Source: Brenneria izadpanahii (GTDB lineage Bacteria > Pseudomonadota > Gammaproteobacteria > Enterobacterales > Enterobacteriaceae). From it: a DNA stretch of 64,000 nucleotides. The stretch lies in NCBI RefSeq assembly GCF_017569925.1, contig NZ_CP050854.1, forward strand, positions 4,836,001 to 4,900,000, written 5' to 3'. Position 1 is the stretch's first letter; each line of letters starts with the position of its first letter. This document shows positions 39,117 through 49,400 of this stretch, piece after piece. The translations under genes and the position numbers were made by a program. The notes beneath the pieces are model-generated. The model was not told the origin of the DNA. It did not search any database and saw nothing but the letters and a program-made list of their open reading frames with translations.

Positions 39117-40409
39117 TTACTGCGCCGCGGACGATAGCAGCCAGATGGCCCGCCGGGTATACATGCTGACGCCACGCTTTGGTTCTTCTAGGCCGGTTTG
39201 CTTTTCACCAGACACCAGGTCGGAAAAACCGGCTTGTGCGATCTCGTTGCGATAACGCGGCGTTTGCAACGCGCGTTCAGCCTGCAACATCAGCGGTATC
39301 AGAACGCTGCTCTGCCGTTCGTGCCGATCGATGGTCTGGTACGGCCATACTCTGTTGTCATCAAGGTAAGGCGCCATAAAGTCCAGCGCGGCGATCAGGC
39401 TGCTCCCTTGCGCCGTTTGATATCGCCATAAGTTTTCACCCGCCTGGGAAGCCAGCGTCGCCATATCCGTCATCGCCTGTAGATTGAAGTAGCTGTAGTG
39501 GAAAGAGCGGGTTCTCGCCAGCTCTTCCGGTTGGGAGCCGTCAGCCTGCAGTTGATGATCCATTTTGCGCCGCAATAGCGCCGCCATCGATTTTACGCTA
39601 TCCGTTTTTCCCACATACCAGGCGATACCGGCTACCTGTACGGCATACCAACTGCCGTGGTTATTCATCGCCGCCGACTCTTTTTTCCCCAGCTTGCTGG
39701 TTTGCAGCCAGCGTAGATATTCCCTCATCCATTGCTGCATTTGTTGCTCGTCCAGCGTTGTCCAGCCAGGCGCTTTGCGCAGCATGATCAGCGCATCGAC
39801 AATACGGACGGCGAAATATCGGCCGTCCAGCACTCCGGCCCCGCGCCCTGACGCAATGCCCGGCACGCCTTGAGCGTAATCCAGGTTGGGATTCATGCGG
39901 GTTGTAGGATCAATGAACCAGGTTCGGATCATCGAGATCGCTTTATCGGCGTAGGCCTGTCGCCCGGAGAAATACCATGCCAGCGCCAGAGCCTGCGTCT
40001 GCGCGGTAAACGCCGCCAGTCGCTCGCCATCGGTCCGCTCATCCTTACTGGCGGGGTTTACCTGCCCATCGCGCCGTATCCAAGGCAAACCATCAGCTTT
40101 GTCCGGATCCGGCCACCAGTAGGCGCTGAGGCTCAAATAATCATGTTTTGAACCGCTGGAAGGCAGGGACATTTTCTGCGTGACGCTGGGATTGGTGATT
40201 TTCAGCGCGCGATCGGCCTGCGCGAGCAATTGACGATAGGCCAGACTCGTTTGCGGTTTCGCTCTATTTTGCCGCAGCTGTTGCTTTACCGATGCCAGTT
40301 GGGGCTGAGATAAAAAAGCGTAAGGATTGTTCGTTTCATCAGCCGAACTGATTGTTGCCGCACCACCCCACAGCGACGCGGTAAACAGTAATAGATAACT
40401 CAACCGCAT
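39117..40409 (-). CDS. alginate-lyase family (PF05426) secreted protein
   Basis: About 430 residues, with a signal peptide (MRLSYLLLFTASLWGGAATISSA). It shows the alginate-lyase fold: SLSAYWWPDPDKADGLPWIRRDG near residue 95, and the active-site block AAMNNHGSWYAVQVAGIAWYVG near 245 with the NNHGxWY motif. It probably beta-eliminates a uronate polymer in the periplasm or outside; the substrate (alginate or a plant or own polysaccharide) is not certain. I chose the ATG at 40409 because the GTGAGG upstream reads as its ribosome site. It is not part of the E. coli mtgA neighbourhood, so this is a lineage-specific gene. Confidence 0.85.
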   Translation of the reverse strand: MRLSYLLLFTASLWGGAATISSADETNNPYAFLSQPQLASVKQQLRQNRAKPQTSLAYRQLLAQADRALKITNPSVTQKMSLPSSGSKHDYLSLSAYWWPDPDKADGLPWIRRDGQVNPASKDERTDGERLAAFTAQTQALALAWYFSGRQAYADKAISMIRTWFIDPTTRMNPNLDYAQGVPGIASGRGAGVLDGRYFAVRIVDALIMLRKAPGWTTLDEQQMQQWMREYLRWLQTSKLGKKESAAMNNHGSWYAVQVAGIAWYVGKTDSVKSMAALLRRKMDHQLQADGSQPEELARTRSFHYSYFNLQAMTDMATLASQAGENLWRYQTAQGSSLIAALDFMAPYLDDNRVWPYQTIDRHERQSSVLIPLMLQAERALQTPRYRNEIAQAGFSDLVSGEKQTGLEEPKRGVSMYTRRAIWLLSSAAQ

Positions 40410-40487
40410 AATTTCCCTCACCGCAAAAACATTTCAGGATGTTGCGTTGTGAGTCATCCGGCATATGGCTTAGCGTATGAAGCCTAT

Positions 40488-41222
40488 TCAGTTTAAGCCG
40501 TTTGAACGCAAAAACGCTTCGCCGCCGATCTGGCGCATCTGGCGCAAAATCCACTGCTGGCGCTGAATTACGTACCCGGAAGGCGCATTGACGCGAAAAC
40601 GGATCGGATTTGGCAGCACCGCAGCCAGCAAAGCCGATTCGCTCGCCGTCAGCCTGCTGGCGGGCTTGTTGAAGTAATGCCTTGAAGCCGCCTCTACGCC
40701 AAAAATACCGGGGCCGAACTCCGCGATATTCAGATACACCGTCAGAATGCGCCGTTTGGTCCATACCAGCTCAACCCCCGCGGTGATTCCGGCTTCGAGC
40801 CCCTTGCGCAGCCAGCTGCGGCTATCCCACAAAAACAGATTCTTCACCATCTGCTGGGAAAGCGTGGACGCCCCGCGGATCCGCTGCGTATTGCGTTCGT
40901 TGTGCCGCAACGCCGAGTTAATGGCATCGAAATCAAACCCCCAATGTTCGGGGAATTTCTGATCTTCCGCGGCGATCACCGCCAGCGCCATCGACGGAGC
41001 GATATCATCCATCGCCACCCAGGTAGAATGGGCGACGTAGGAAAAATCGCCGTTCAACCATGCGCTGATCTGACGGTCGGCCATCACGGCTGAGAACGGT
41101 ACCGGCAGGAAAGAAAACAGTAAGATCCCTGCCAGCCAGAGTCCCAATACCGCCAGCAGGCAGCGAACAATCAGGCGCTTAAAACGCATCAGCAGACCGT
41201 TACTGCGACGGCTCAATCTCAT
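40488..41222 (-). CDS. mtgA: monofunctional peptidoglycan glycosyltransferase
   Basis: MtgA polymerises lipid II into glycan strands at the inner membrane and works with the divisome. The protein is 244 residues (E. coli 242). One N-terminal membrane helix (about 12-35) precedes the GT51 domain. The catalytic glutamate is in [14 protein letters not shown], with the second motif [16 protein letters not shown] and the third [22 protein letters not shown]. The start overlaps the elbB stop by 4 bases (ATGA), coupling the two genes. Confidence 0.95.
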   Translation of the reverse strand: MRLSRRSNGLLMRFKRLIVRCLLAVLGLWLAGILLFSFLPVPFSAVMADRQISAWLNGDFSYVAHSTWVAMDDIAPSMALAVIAAEDQKFPEHWGFDFDAINSALRHNERNTQRIRGASTLSQQMVKNLFLWDSRSWLRKGLEAGITAGVELVWTKRRILTVYLNIAEFGPGIFGVEAASRHYFNKPASRLTASESALLAAVLPNPIRFRVNAPSGYVIQRQQWILRQMRQIGGEAFLRSNGLN

Positions 41223-41872
41223 TCAATAAAGTCCAGTACGCGCGCGACCAGCTTATCGATACCTTTTGCCGCCTCACTGATTGAGTTGGCTAACATGTAA
41301 GCGGGCGTAGTCACGATTTTATGTTCCGCATCCACCACGATATCATCCACCGGGCAAACAACATGAATCCCGCCCATTTCTTCAATGATTTCAGCAGTAT
41401 CAATATCATTACCAATTGTAAGTCTAATCGGCTCGCCCAATAACGTTGGTAACAGCGCGGGACTGATGCAAATAAAACCAATTGGTTTATTTTGCTTATA
41501 AATTTCCTGTGTGAGTAATTTTAAATTTTCATCAACATGACAGGCCGCCCCTTGGGTGGCGAAGTCGCTTAAATTTTTAGCGGAGCCAAAACCGCCGGGT
41601 ACAATCAGCGCATCAAGCTGTTGCGCATCGGCGTCTGAAAGCGGTTGAATTTTTCCTCTGGCGATCCTGGCGGACTCAACTAAAACGTTGCGATTTTCAT
41701 TGGTTACGTCACCTGTCAGGTGATTAATAACATCGGACTGCGGCTTATCGGGCGCAAAACAAACCGCCTCCGCCCCGGCCCGATCCAATGCAAGCAGCGT
41801 CAGCACTGCTTCATGAATCTCTGAACCATCGTAAACGCCACACCCGCTCAGGACAATGCCGACTCTTTTCAT
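41219..41872 (-). CDS. elbB: glyoxalase/DJ-1-PfpI family protein ElbB
   Basis: ElbB (isoprenoid biosynthesis glyoxalase, formerly ElbB/YhbL) is a cytoplasmic DJ-1/PfpI-fold protein. E. coli ElbB has weak glyoxalase activity. From [21 protein letters not shown] the protein is 217 residues, as in E. coli. The family nucleophile loop is CISPALLP (Cys about 135). The longer frame adds MRENM; GAGGG precedes the double ATG at 41875/41872. It is coupled to mtgA by a 4-base overlap and transcribed away from arcZ. Confidence 0.93.
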   Translation of the reverse strand: MKRVGIVLSGCGVYDGSEIHEAVLTLLALDRAGAEAVCFAPDKPQSDVINHLTGDVTNENRNVLVESARIARGKIQPLSDADAQQLDALIVPGGFGSAKNLSDFATQGAACHVDENLKLLTQEIYKQNKPIGFICISPALLPTLLGEPIRLTIGNDIDTAEIIEEMGGIHVVCPVDDIVVDAEHKIVTTPAYMLANSISEAAKGIDKLVARVLDFIE

Positions 41873-41991
41873 CATATTTTCCCTCATTTCATTACATCAA
41901 CTAATTGATTTTTTAATTGACAAACACTAATCTACATCACACATTTTAATGATTCTTCTAACTAACGTTTCTGCTTTTGCTATTTTGTTGC

Positions 41992-42020
41992 TTGACGAAG
42001 ATGTAAAATAGTTAGGATAT
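41992..42020 (+). promoter_or_regulatory. promoter of arcZ
   Basis: TTGACG (41992-41997), a 17-base spacer and GGATAT (42015-42020) make a reasonable sigma-70 promoter. Transcription would start near 42026. The AT-rich upstream stretch could hold an ArcA site, but I cannot pick one with confidence. Confidence 0.6.
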
Positions 42021-42025
42021 GAACA

Positions 42026-42132
42026 TCCGCACTTGCGAGCTTACGAACCCTGATATCTAAACGCAGGTGCCCGTTTTCCCTGGTGTTGGCGCATAATTCG
42101 CGCACCCCGGCCTCGGTCGGGGTCATTTTTTT
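42026..42132 (+). ncRNA. arcZ: small regulatory RNA ArcZ
   Basis: ArcZ is an Hfq-binding sRNA between elbB and arcB that activates rpoS and represses many mRNAs after cleavage to a short 3' form. The conserved 3' half is nearly identical to E. coli: TTTCCCTGGTGTTGGCGCA then TTCGCGCACCCCGG. The terminator ACCCCG/CGGGGT (42104-42123) is followed by CATTTTTTT (to 42132). The seed region CCCTGGTGTTGG is unchanged, while the 5' half differs from E. coli as expected for the discarded part. About 107 nt, against 121 in E. coli. The 5' end is estimated from the promoter. Confidence 0.92.
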
Positions 42133-42321
42133 CTGGCGACAGCTACTGATACTCTCCCTTCGAACCCGCGTTCCGCACTGTCAAAAATCTCTCCCGATAA
42201 TTTTTTACTCGCCTCATCCCTGAGCTTCGATCCGCGGTCACTCCGCCGTGTGATGCCGATACACGCATCAAAAAACATCGGGGTTGAGTTTGATGGCAAA
42301 GCCCTGACCGGCAAACCCGTC

Positions 42322-42341
42322 ATTCCCGCGCAGGCGGGAAT
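42322..42341. repeat. ATTCCCGC-GCAG-GCGGGAAT hairpin repeat
   Basis: A perfect 8-base stem with a GCAG loop, inside the widespread CGTCATTCCCGC...GCGGGAATCTA repeat type, followed by TATTTT on the plus strand. It lies 45 bases past the arcB stop and between arcZ and arcB, and probably ends arcB transcription or blocks read-through. The surrounding 42133-42386 has no gene. Confidence 0.6.
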
Positions 42342-42386
42342 CTATTTTAATCAACGGGTTATTTACTCGCCTCGTCCTGCGGCCAA

Positions 42387-44738
42387 CTAGCCCTTGGCGT
42401 TTGTTTCGGCCTTCGCCACCCAATCCCGCAGCACCTGAACATCATGACGCCAGTCATGCTTCAGTTCATCAATCCATTCCTGGACGTTATCCCACCAGGC
42501 CGGCAATGTCGCCGTCTGTATCTGTTGGGCGACCTGCTGCAGATGGCGCAGGCCGACCGAACCCGCGGCGCCTTTAATCTTGTGCCCTTCTTCAGTAATT
42601 CCTTTCTGATCGCGCGCGGTCATATTGGAATCAAGAATGGCCAAATATCCCGGCATCATTTGCTCAAACATATCCAGACTTTGGTGAATCAATTTTGGCC
42701 CGACCAGCTCCAGATACTGTTCCAGCATCGCAATATCCAGCAGATCTTCGTTAACCGCCGCGCTGTTTTTGGCCGCAACGGGCTCATCGGCGCGGGTAAT
42801 CTGATGATCCCAATATTGTTTGATCACCGTCGTCAGCGCGGGGACCGACAGTGGTTTGCTGAGTACGTCGTCCATACCGGCGTTCAGATACTCTTTTTTA
42901 TCTTTCAATACGTTGGCCGTCAACGCGACCAGCGGCGGCAAACTGCGGTTGGCGTAACGCTTGCGGATCTCGCGGGCCACATCCAATCCCGTCATATCCG
43001 GCAGTTGGATATCCAGCAACGCTAAATCAAACTCATCGGGATCGAACATATCCAGCGCTTCCTGGCCGGTCATCGCCACTTCCACGCTGCTGCCCAATTT
43101 TTCCAGCACCGAGCGCGCCACCACCACATTCAACTCAATATCCTCCACCAGCAGCACATGCAGCGCCGGCAGCGGCATCTCATCATCAACGTCAGGGCTA
43201 CTGAGCGTCTCCTCAACGCTTGGCGCGGTGACGGTCACGGTAAAGCAAGACCCTTTACCCTGAATACTGGCGACGTGAATATCTCCGCCCATGTTCTGCG
43301 CCAGGCGTTTCGAAACCGACAGGCCGATTCCGGTGCCGGTCGCCGGCTTCCCGCCGTGCTGGTCTTTTACCTGATAGTACATGGCAAAGATTTTTTCCAA
43401 CTCATCCGCCGGGATCCCCATCCCGGAATCCTCGACCTCAAAGCGCAGACAATCGCCCTGCTCATGCCACACCCGCACCACGATTTCTCCTTTCGGCGTG
43501 AATTTCACGGCGTTGCTGAGCAAATTCCACAAAATCTGCCGCAGGCGAGTGCCGTCGGTGATGATTTTCTGCGGCAGCGGCTGGTGCAGCTCCATGATCA
43601 ACTTCAGACCTTTCGGCTGGGCCAGCAGCCCGCCCAGGTTCTCCAGATCGACCAGAAATCCGGTAAAATCTATCGGCTGGTTGTCCAACTGCACCTTGCG
43701 GCGCTCCTGCTTGTCCATTTCAATCACGTCGTTAAAGATATTGCCCAAGGTAATCGCGCTGACATGAATGGTTTTCAGATACTTTTGCTGTTCCGCATCC
43801 AGTTGGGTATCCAGCAAGATACGGCTTAACCCGACGATGCCGTTAAGCGGCGTACGAAGCTCGTGGCTGATTGTTGAAATGAAGGTGGTCTTCTCCCTGC
43901 TGGCATTCTCTAACGCGTCCTGGTAACGCTTACGCTCCGTTATATCGCGCCCAAAGCCCATCAGCCCGTGACGTTTGCCCATGCGATCGTAAAAGGGGAC
44001 TTTTCGCAGCTCAAAACAGGCTTTGCGGCCATCCGGATAGACCAGCCATTGCTCATACGTCAGCGAAACGTTGTGGCGGAAGACTTTCTCGTCCGTTTCC
44101 ATCACTTTTTCAGCGATATCCGGGGGATAAACATCCTGCGGCGTCAGGCCAATCAACTGTTTCTGGCTTTTGCCCACCAGCAGTTCCATCGCCCGGTTGC
44201 AGCCGGAGAACTCTTTTTCTTCATTGCGGTAGTAAACCAGATCCGGCGAGGCATCAAGGAAAGAGCGCAACAACGCGGACTGTTGCTCCAGCTCAATCTG
44301 CGCCTGCTCACGGCGGGACATCTCTTCTTTCAGCTTGCTCACCACCCGCAGGCGCGCTTCTTCTGATTTGATGCGATCGGCGATTTCCTGATTAAGCTGG
44401 GCGATATTTTCCTGCAGTTGTTCATTCAACTCCAGATCGCGGTGACGCATCTCTTCCAGCTTCGCAACCAGCTTTGATAAACGCTGACGCGACTCTTCGA
44501 GTTGTTCCACCACCACGGAAAGAAAATAGACGGCCCAGGGGGTGATCAGTAACCCAAAAAAGACGGAACGCACGACATCGATATTTTCCACTTTCCCGCT
44601 GAGCAGCAGGGTGACGGCCATCTGCACCACCATCGCCAGCAGCACCAACACCGAGGCCAGCAACAGTGAAAAACGGACAAGCCCCAGTTTTACCATCAAA
44701 TCAACGTAGTACTGAGCTAACAGGCGGATTTGCTTCAT
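42387..44738 (-). CDS. arcB: aerobic respiration control sensor kinase ArcB
   Basis: ArcB is the hybrid inner-membrane kinase that senses quinone redox state and drives ArcA phosphorelay under oxygen limitation. The protein is 783 residues (E. coli 778). Two membrane helices at about 22-48 and 56-78 are followed by a coiled coil (80-150) and a PAS domain (155-270). The redox cysteines C180 and C241 are conserved. The phosphorelay residues are H292 (SHELRTPLNG), receiver D576 (LLDIQLPD) and HPt H719 (EEGHKIKGAAGS). ArcZ, encoded just downstream on the other strand, targets arcB mRNA in E. coli. Confidence 0.97.
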   Translation of the reverse strand: MKQIRLLAQYYVDLMVKLGLVRFSLLLASVLVLLAMVVQMAVTLLLSGKVENIDVVRSVFFGLLITPWAVYFLSVVVEQLEESRQRLSKLVAKLEEMRHRDLELNEQLQENIAQLNQEIADRIKSEEARLRVVSKLKEEMSRREQAQIELEQQSALLRSFLDASPDLVYYRNEEKEFSGCNRAMELLVGKSQKQLIGLTPQDVYPPDIAEKVMETDEKVFRHNVSLTYEQWLVYPDGRKACFELRKVPFYDRMGKRHGLMGFGRDITERKRYQDALENASREKTTFISTISHELRTPLNGIVGLSRILLDTQLDAEQQKYLKTIHVSAITLGNIFNDVIEMDKQERRKVQLDNQPIDFTGFLVDLENLGGLLAQPKGLKLIMELHQPLPQKIITDGTRLRQILWNLLSNAVKFTPKGEIVVRVWHEQGDCLRFEVEDSGMGIPADELEKIFAMYYQVKDQHGGKPATGTGIGLSVSKRLAQNMGGDIHVASIQGKGSCFTVTVTAPSVEETLSSPDVDDEMPLPALHVLLVEDIELNVVVARSVLEKLGSSVEVAMTGQEALDMFDPDEFDLALLDIQLPDMTGLDVAREIRKRYANRSLPPLVALTANVLKDKKEYLNAGMDDVLSKPLSVPALTTVIKQYWDHQITRADEPVAAKNSAAVNEDLLDIAMLEQYLELVGPKLIHQSLDMFEQMMPGYLAILDSNMTARDQKGITEEGHKIKGAAGSVGLRHLQQVAQQIQTATLPAWWDNVQEWIDELKHDWRHDVQVLRDWVAKAETNAKG

Positions 44739-44864
44739 AGCGGTTTCCTTAAATCACGAACCACCGAATCATATCGTAAAATGGCGGCGCATACGGTACC
44801 CGGCGCAACATATAGTTTGCCGGCGGCATCATAAATCCGCTTTTAGGGTAAACGCCGCGCGGCG

Positions 44865-45793
44865 TTAAATAGGATGGTACTGATAAGGCGTGCCCAGCGC
44901 CGATCCCTGAACGCCGTTTTGCTGTAGATAGCGATCCAGCTCGACCATGCCGGTCCAGCGGTTTTCACACCAGAGCGGAGCGAGCAACGTTGGTCGGCGG
45001 GCGCTGGCGGATATGCGGTGATAGATGATTTCCGGCGGCGTGCGGCGAATCATCTCGCCGGCGGTCGATACATATTCTTCCAGCGGCAGCGCGGACAACC
45101 GGCCCGCACGCCAGGCTTTAGCCATAATGCTGCCATCGACAATATGCAGCGGATGGAGTTTGATGCCCTCCACGCCGGTTTCAACAACCTGATCGAGCGT
45201 GGAGAAGCAACGTTGCGCGTCTTCCCCGGTAGGCCGACGATAAGATGACAGCAAACGTTCAGGCCACGTTCGCGGGCGCGCCGAACCGTCCGTTGATAAC
45301 AGGCGAAATCATGGCCGCGGTTAATCCGGCGCAGCGTTTTGTCGCTGGCGCTCTGCAGGCCCAGTTCCAGCCACACTTCATAACCCTTCTCATGATAACC
45401 GGACAATAAATCCAACACGGTATCCGGCACGCAGTCTGGCCGGGTGCCGACGCACAGCCCCACCATATCCGCCTGGGCCAGCGCCGCCTGATACATGCTT
45501 TTCAATACATTCACTTCGGCATAGGTGCTGGTGTAAGCCTGAAAATAGGCGAGATAGCGGCTCGCACGGTTTATTTTCCCGGCCTGCGCGGCCAACTGCT
45601 GGGCAATGCTGCGCTGCTGCATCTGTTCGTCGGCAAACGACGCGACATTACAGAACGTACAGCCGCCGCGTCCCAGCGTGCCGTCCCGGTTGGGGCAGCT
45701 AAAACCGCCGTGCAGCGTGAGTTTGTGTATCTTCTCCCCGTAGCGGCGTTGAAGATTTCCGCCAAACATATTGATTAATTTTTGTAATTGCAT
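44865..45793 (-). pseudogene. yhcC: radical-SAM protein YhcC, frameshifted as read
   Basis: A TIGR01212-type radical SAM protein of unknown role. The first frame (MQLQKLINMFGG...) holds the cluster cysteines C33, C45 and C48 in CPNRDGTLGRGGCTFC. It runs to HLIVGLPG and then breaks. The second frame resumes EDAQRCFSTLDQVVETGVEGIKLHPLHIV and ends GTPYQYHPI. Adding one base to the C4 run at 45224-45227 (G4 to G5 on the coding strand) joins the frames and gives 309 residues, exactly the E. coli length. Either base-call error or recent loss. Upstream of arcB, divergent from gltB, as in E. coli. Confidence 0.92.
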
Positions 45794-46447
45794 ATTCTGG
45801 TTAGCCCTCTTGAGGTTGAGCAGCCTACTCCGTCAGCCTTTTGGCCGCGATGACGCCGATCAATCCCCCGCCTTTGGTTAAAATGAATTATTATTCATTT
45901 TTGGTGCAAATAAACGCACATCGACGCTAATTAATTTTTCTTATCCGCTCGCCTGAATTCATTAGAAGATGACGGAAAAATGAAAAACAGTGGCATAAGT
46001 TAAAAAATCAAACAAAAGCAGTATAAGATTCCACAAAGCAAAAATATGGCAGCATGTAGGGAAGATATTATGACATATGCATAGTGATACAGCTCACAGT
46101 TCCATCCGATCCAATAATCGTTCGCCGGCATATTTTTACTAAAAAAATCATTAAGTTTCATATGTATAACTAAAAATTATTCCTTAATCGCCTATATTGC
46201 ATGGGTATTTGACCTGAACAGGCTTTCTCGCTAATTTGGAAATCCGCTGGAAGCTTTCCCGACAAGTTATCGACTTGTCATATTTATGCAGTAAATGAAG
46301 ACTCCCTCTACAAACAAGTCATTCATCACTTGTGAGACCGTCACGAGAGGCCAAAGAAGAGAGCGGCAGGCATACGCAGCTCAACGCCACAGCGCCTTCT
46401 TGCAGTAGGTTATGAGAGTCACACAGAGCCCGGGGAGGTTCACTATT
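45794..46447. other. gltB upstream region (654 bases, no gene)
   Basis: A long AT-rich divergent region between yhcC and gltB. It holds a promoter candidate at 46209-46237 and an inverted repeat GACAAGT-TATCG-ACTTGTC at 46261-46279 in the predicted leader. In E. coli this region is controlled by Lrp and IHF; A/T-rich tracts consistent with such binding lie at 45890-46200, but I cannot assign sites by eye. No frame has coding character. Confidence 0.5.
46209..46237 (+). promoter_or_regulatory. candidate gltBD promoter
   Basis: TTGACC (46209-46214), a 17-base spacer and TAATTT (46232-46237) form a good sigma-70 promoter. Transcription would start near 46244, leaving a leader of about 200 bases with the GACAAGT hairpin at 46261-46279. 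Confidence 0.6.
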
Positions 46448-49400
46448 ATGTTGTACGATTCATCTCAAGAGAGAGACAACTGTGGTTTTGGATTAATCGC
46501 CCATATAGAAGGTGAACCTAGCCACAAGGTAGTGCGTACCGCGATTCACGCACTCGCCCGTATGCAGCACCGTGGCGCGATCCTTGCTGACGGCAAGACC
46601 GGCGACGGCTGCGGCTTATTGCTTCAAAAACCCGATCGCTTCTTCCGCCTGGTGGCGGAGGAACGCGGCTGGCGGTTAGCCAAAAACTACTCCGTCGGCA
46701 TGATGTTCCTCAATCAGGACGAAGAGCTGGCCCGAGCCGCTCGCCGCATTGTAGAAGAAGAGCTGCAAAACGAAACGCTTTCCGTGCTTGGCTGGCGTGA
46801 AGTGCCGACCAATCCTGATGTATTGGGCGAGATCGCGCTCTCTTCCCTGCCGCGTATTGAGCAGATTTTCGTCAACGCCCCGGCCGGCTGGCTGCAAAGC
46901 GATATGGAACGCCGTTTGTTTATGGCGCGCCGCCGTATCGAAAAACGGATTGAAGACAAAGAGTTCTACGTTTGTAGCTTCTCCAATCTGGTTACCATCT
47001 ATAAAGGTCTGTGCATGCCCGCGGATCTACCGCGCTTCTATCTCGACCTGGCCGACCTGCGCCTGGAGTCGGCGATCTGCCTGTTCCACCAGCGTTTCTC
47101 GACCAACACCGTACCGCGCTGGCCGCTGGCGCAGCCGTTCCGCTATCTGGCGCATAACGGCGAGATCAACACCATCGCCGGCAACCGGCAGTGGGCTCGC
47201 GCCCGCGCTTATAAATTCAAGACCCCGCTGATCCCCGATCTGCAGGATGCCTCCCCGTTCGTTAACGAAACCGGTTCCGATTCCAGTTCACTGGATAACA
47301 TGCTGGAACTGTTCCTCAGCGGCGGCATGGACATCATCCGCGCCATGCGTCTGCTGGTGCCGCCGGCCTGGCAGAACAACCCGGATATGGATCCGGAGCT
47401 GCGCGCCTTCTTTGATTTTAACTCCATGCATATGGAGCCATGGGACGGCCCGGCCGGCATTGTAATGTCCGACGGTCGCTACGCCGCCTGTAACCTGGAC
47501 CGTAACGGCCTGCGCCCGGCGCGCTACGTTATAACCAAAGATAAGCTGATCACCTGCGCCTCCGAAGTGGGGATCTGGGATTACCAGCCGGATGAAGTGG
47601 TCGAAAAAGGCCGCGTCGGGCCGGGCGAACTGATGGTCATCGATACCCGTCACGGACGCATTCTGCATTCCGCCGAAACCGATGACGACCTCAAAAGCCG
47701 CCACCCGTATAAAGAGTGGATGGAGAAAAACGTTCAGCGTCTGGTGCCGTTTGAAGAGCTGCCGGACGATCAGGTCGGTAACCGCGAATTCGACGATGCC
47801 TTACTGGAAACCTACCAGAAACAGTTTGGCTACAGCGCCGAAGAGCTGGACCAGATCCTGCGCGTCCTGGGTGAAAACGGCCAGGAAGCCACCGGTTCGA
47901 TGGGGGACGATACGCCGTTCGCCGTACTTTCCAGCCGTCCGCGCATTATTTATGACTATTTCCGCCAGCAGTTCGCCCAGGTCACGAACCCGCCCATCGA
48001 CCCCTTGCGTGAAGCGCACGTTATGTCGTTGGCGACCTGTATCGGACGCGAAATGAACGTCTTCTGTGAAGCGGAAGGCCAGGCGCACCGCCTGAGCTTT
48101 AAATCGCCGATCCTGCTTTACTCCGATTTCAAACAGCTGCTCTCACAGGATCGGCAACACTACCGCGCCGATGTACTGGATCTGACGTTCGAACCAGAAA
48201 AGCAGACGCTGCAACAGACCATTGAAAAACTGTGCGACGCCGCCGAACACAAAGTTCGCGACGGCGCGGTTCTGCTGGTGCTTTCCGACCGCGGGATTGC
48301 CGAAAAACGGCTGCCGGTGCCGGCCCCGATGGCGGTTGGCGCCATTCAGCGCCGCCTGGTTGAGAAAAGCCTGCGTTGCGACGCCAACCTCATTGTCGAA
48401 ACCGCCAGCGCACGCGATCCTCACCATTTCGCCGTACTGCTCGGCTTCGGCGCCACGGCGATTTATCCTTATCTCGCCTACGAAACGCTGGCGCGGATGG
48501 TCGATAACCACACCATCGAAAAACCCTATCGGGCTGTGATGCTGAACTACCGCAACGGCATCAACAAAGGGTTGTACAAAATCATGTCCAAAATGGGCAT
48601 ATCTACCGTGGCGTCCTACCGCTGTTCCCAATTGTTCGAGGCCGTCGGTCTGCACCGGGACGTTTCGACCCAGTGTTTCCAGGGCGTGGTCAGCCGTATC
48701 GGCGGGGCCAACTTCAGCGATTTCGAACAGGATTTGCAAAACCTGTCCAAGCGCGCCTGGCTGAAGCGCAAAACCCTGGATCAGGGCGGACTGCTGAAAT
48801 TCGTTCACGGCGGCGAGTATCACGCCTACAACCCCGACGTGGTCACCTCGCTGCAGCAAGCGGTTAAAAGCGGCGAATACAGCGATTACGAACAATACTC
48901 CAAGCTGGTCAACCAACGTCCGGCCGCAACCCTGCGCGACCTGCTGGCGTTGAAACCGCAGGAAGGCGCCGCGATCTCTATCGATGACGTCGAACCGGCG
49001 ACGGAAATGTTCAAACGCTTCGATACCGCGGCGATGTCGATCGGCGCCCTCAGCCCGGAAGCGCATGAGTCGCTGGCCGAAGCGATGAACAGCCTGGGCG
49101 GTTTCTCAAACTCCGGCGAAGGGGGCGAAGATCCGGCACGCTACCGCACCAATAAGGTTTCCCGCATCAAACAGGTAGCCTCCGGCCGCTTTGGCGTTAC
49201 GCCCGCTTATCTGGTCAACGCCGACGTTATTCAGATTAAAGTGGCGCAGGGCGCCAAACCCGGCGAGGGCGGCCAGTTGCCCGGCGATAAAGTCACGCCT
49301 TACATTGCCAGACTGCGTTACTCCGTGCCGGGCGTGACCTTGATTTCACCGCCGCCGCACCACGATATCTACTCAATCGAAGATTTGGCGCAGCTGATTT

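Noticed and set aside
42133..42386. Possible small gene between arcZ and arcB
   Set aside because: The minus-strand frame at 42123-42323 overlaps the arcZ terminator and has no ribosome site or conserved features.
48143..49066. 307-codon frame antisense to gltB
   Set aside because: Shadow of the strongly codon-biased gltB; no start signal, no family resemblance.
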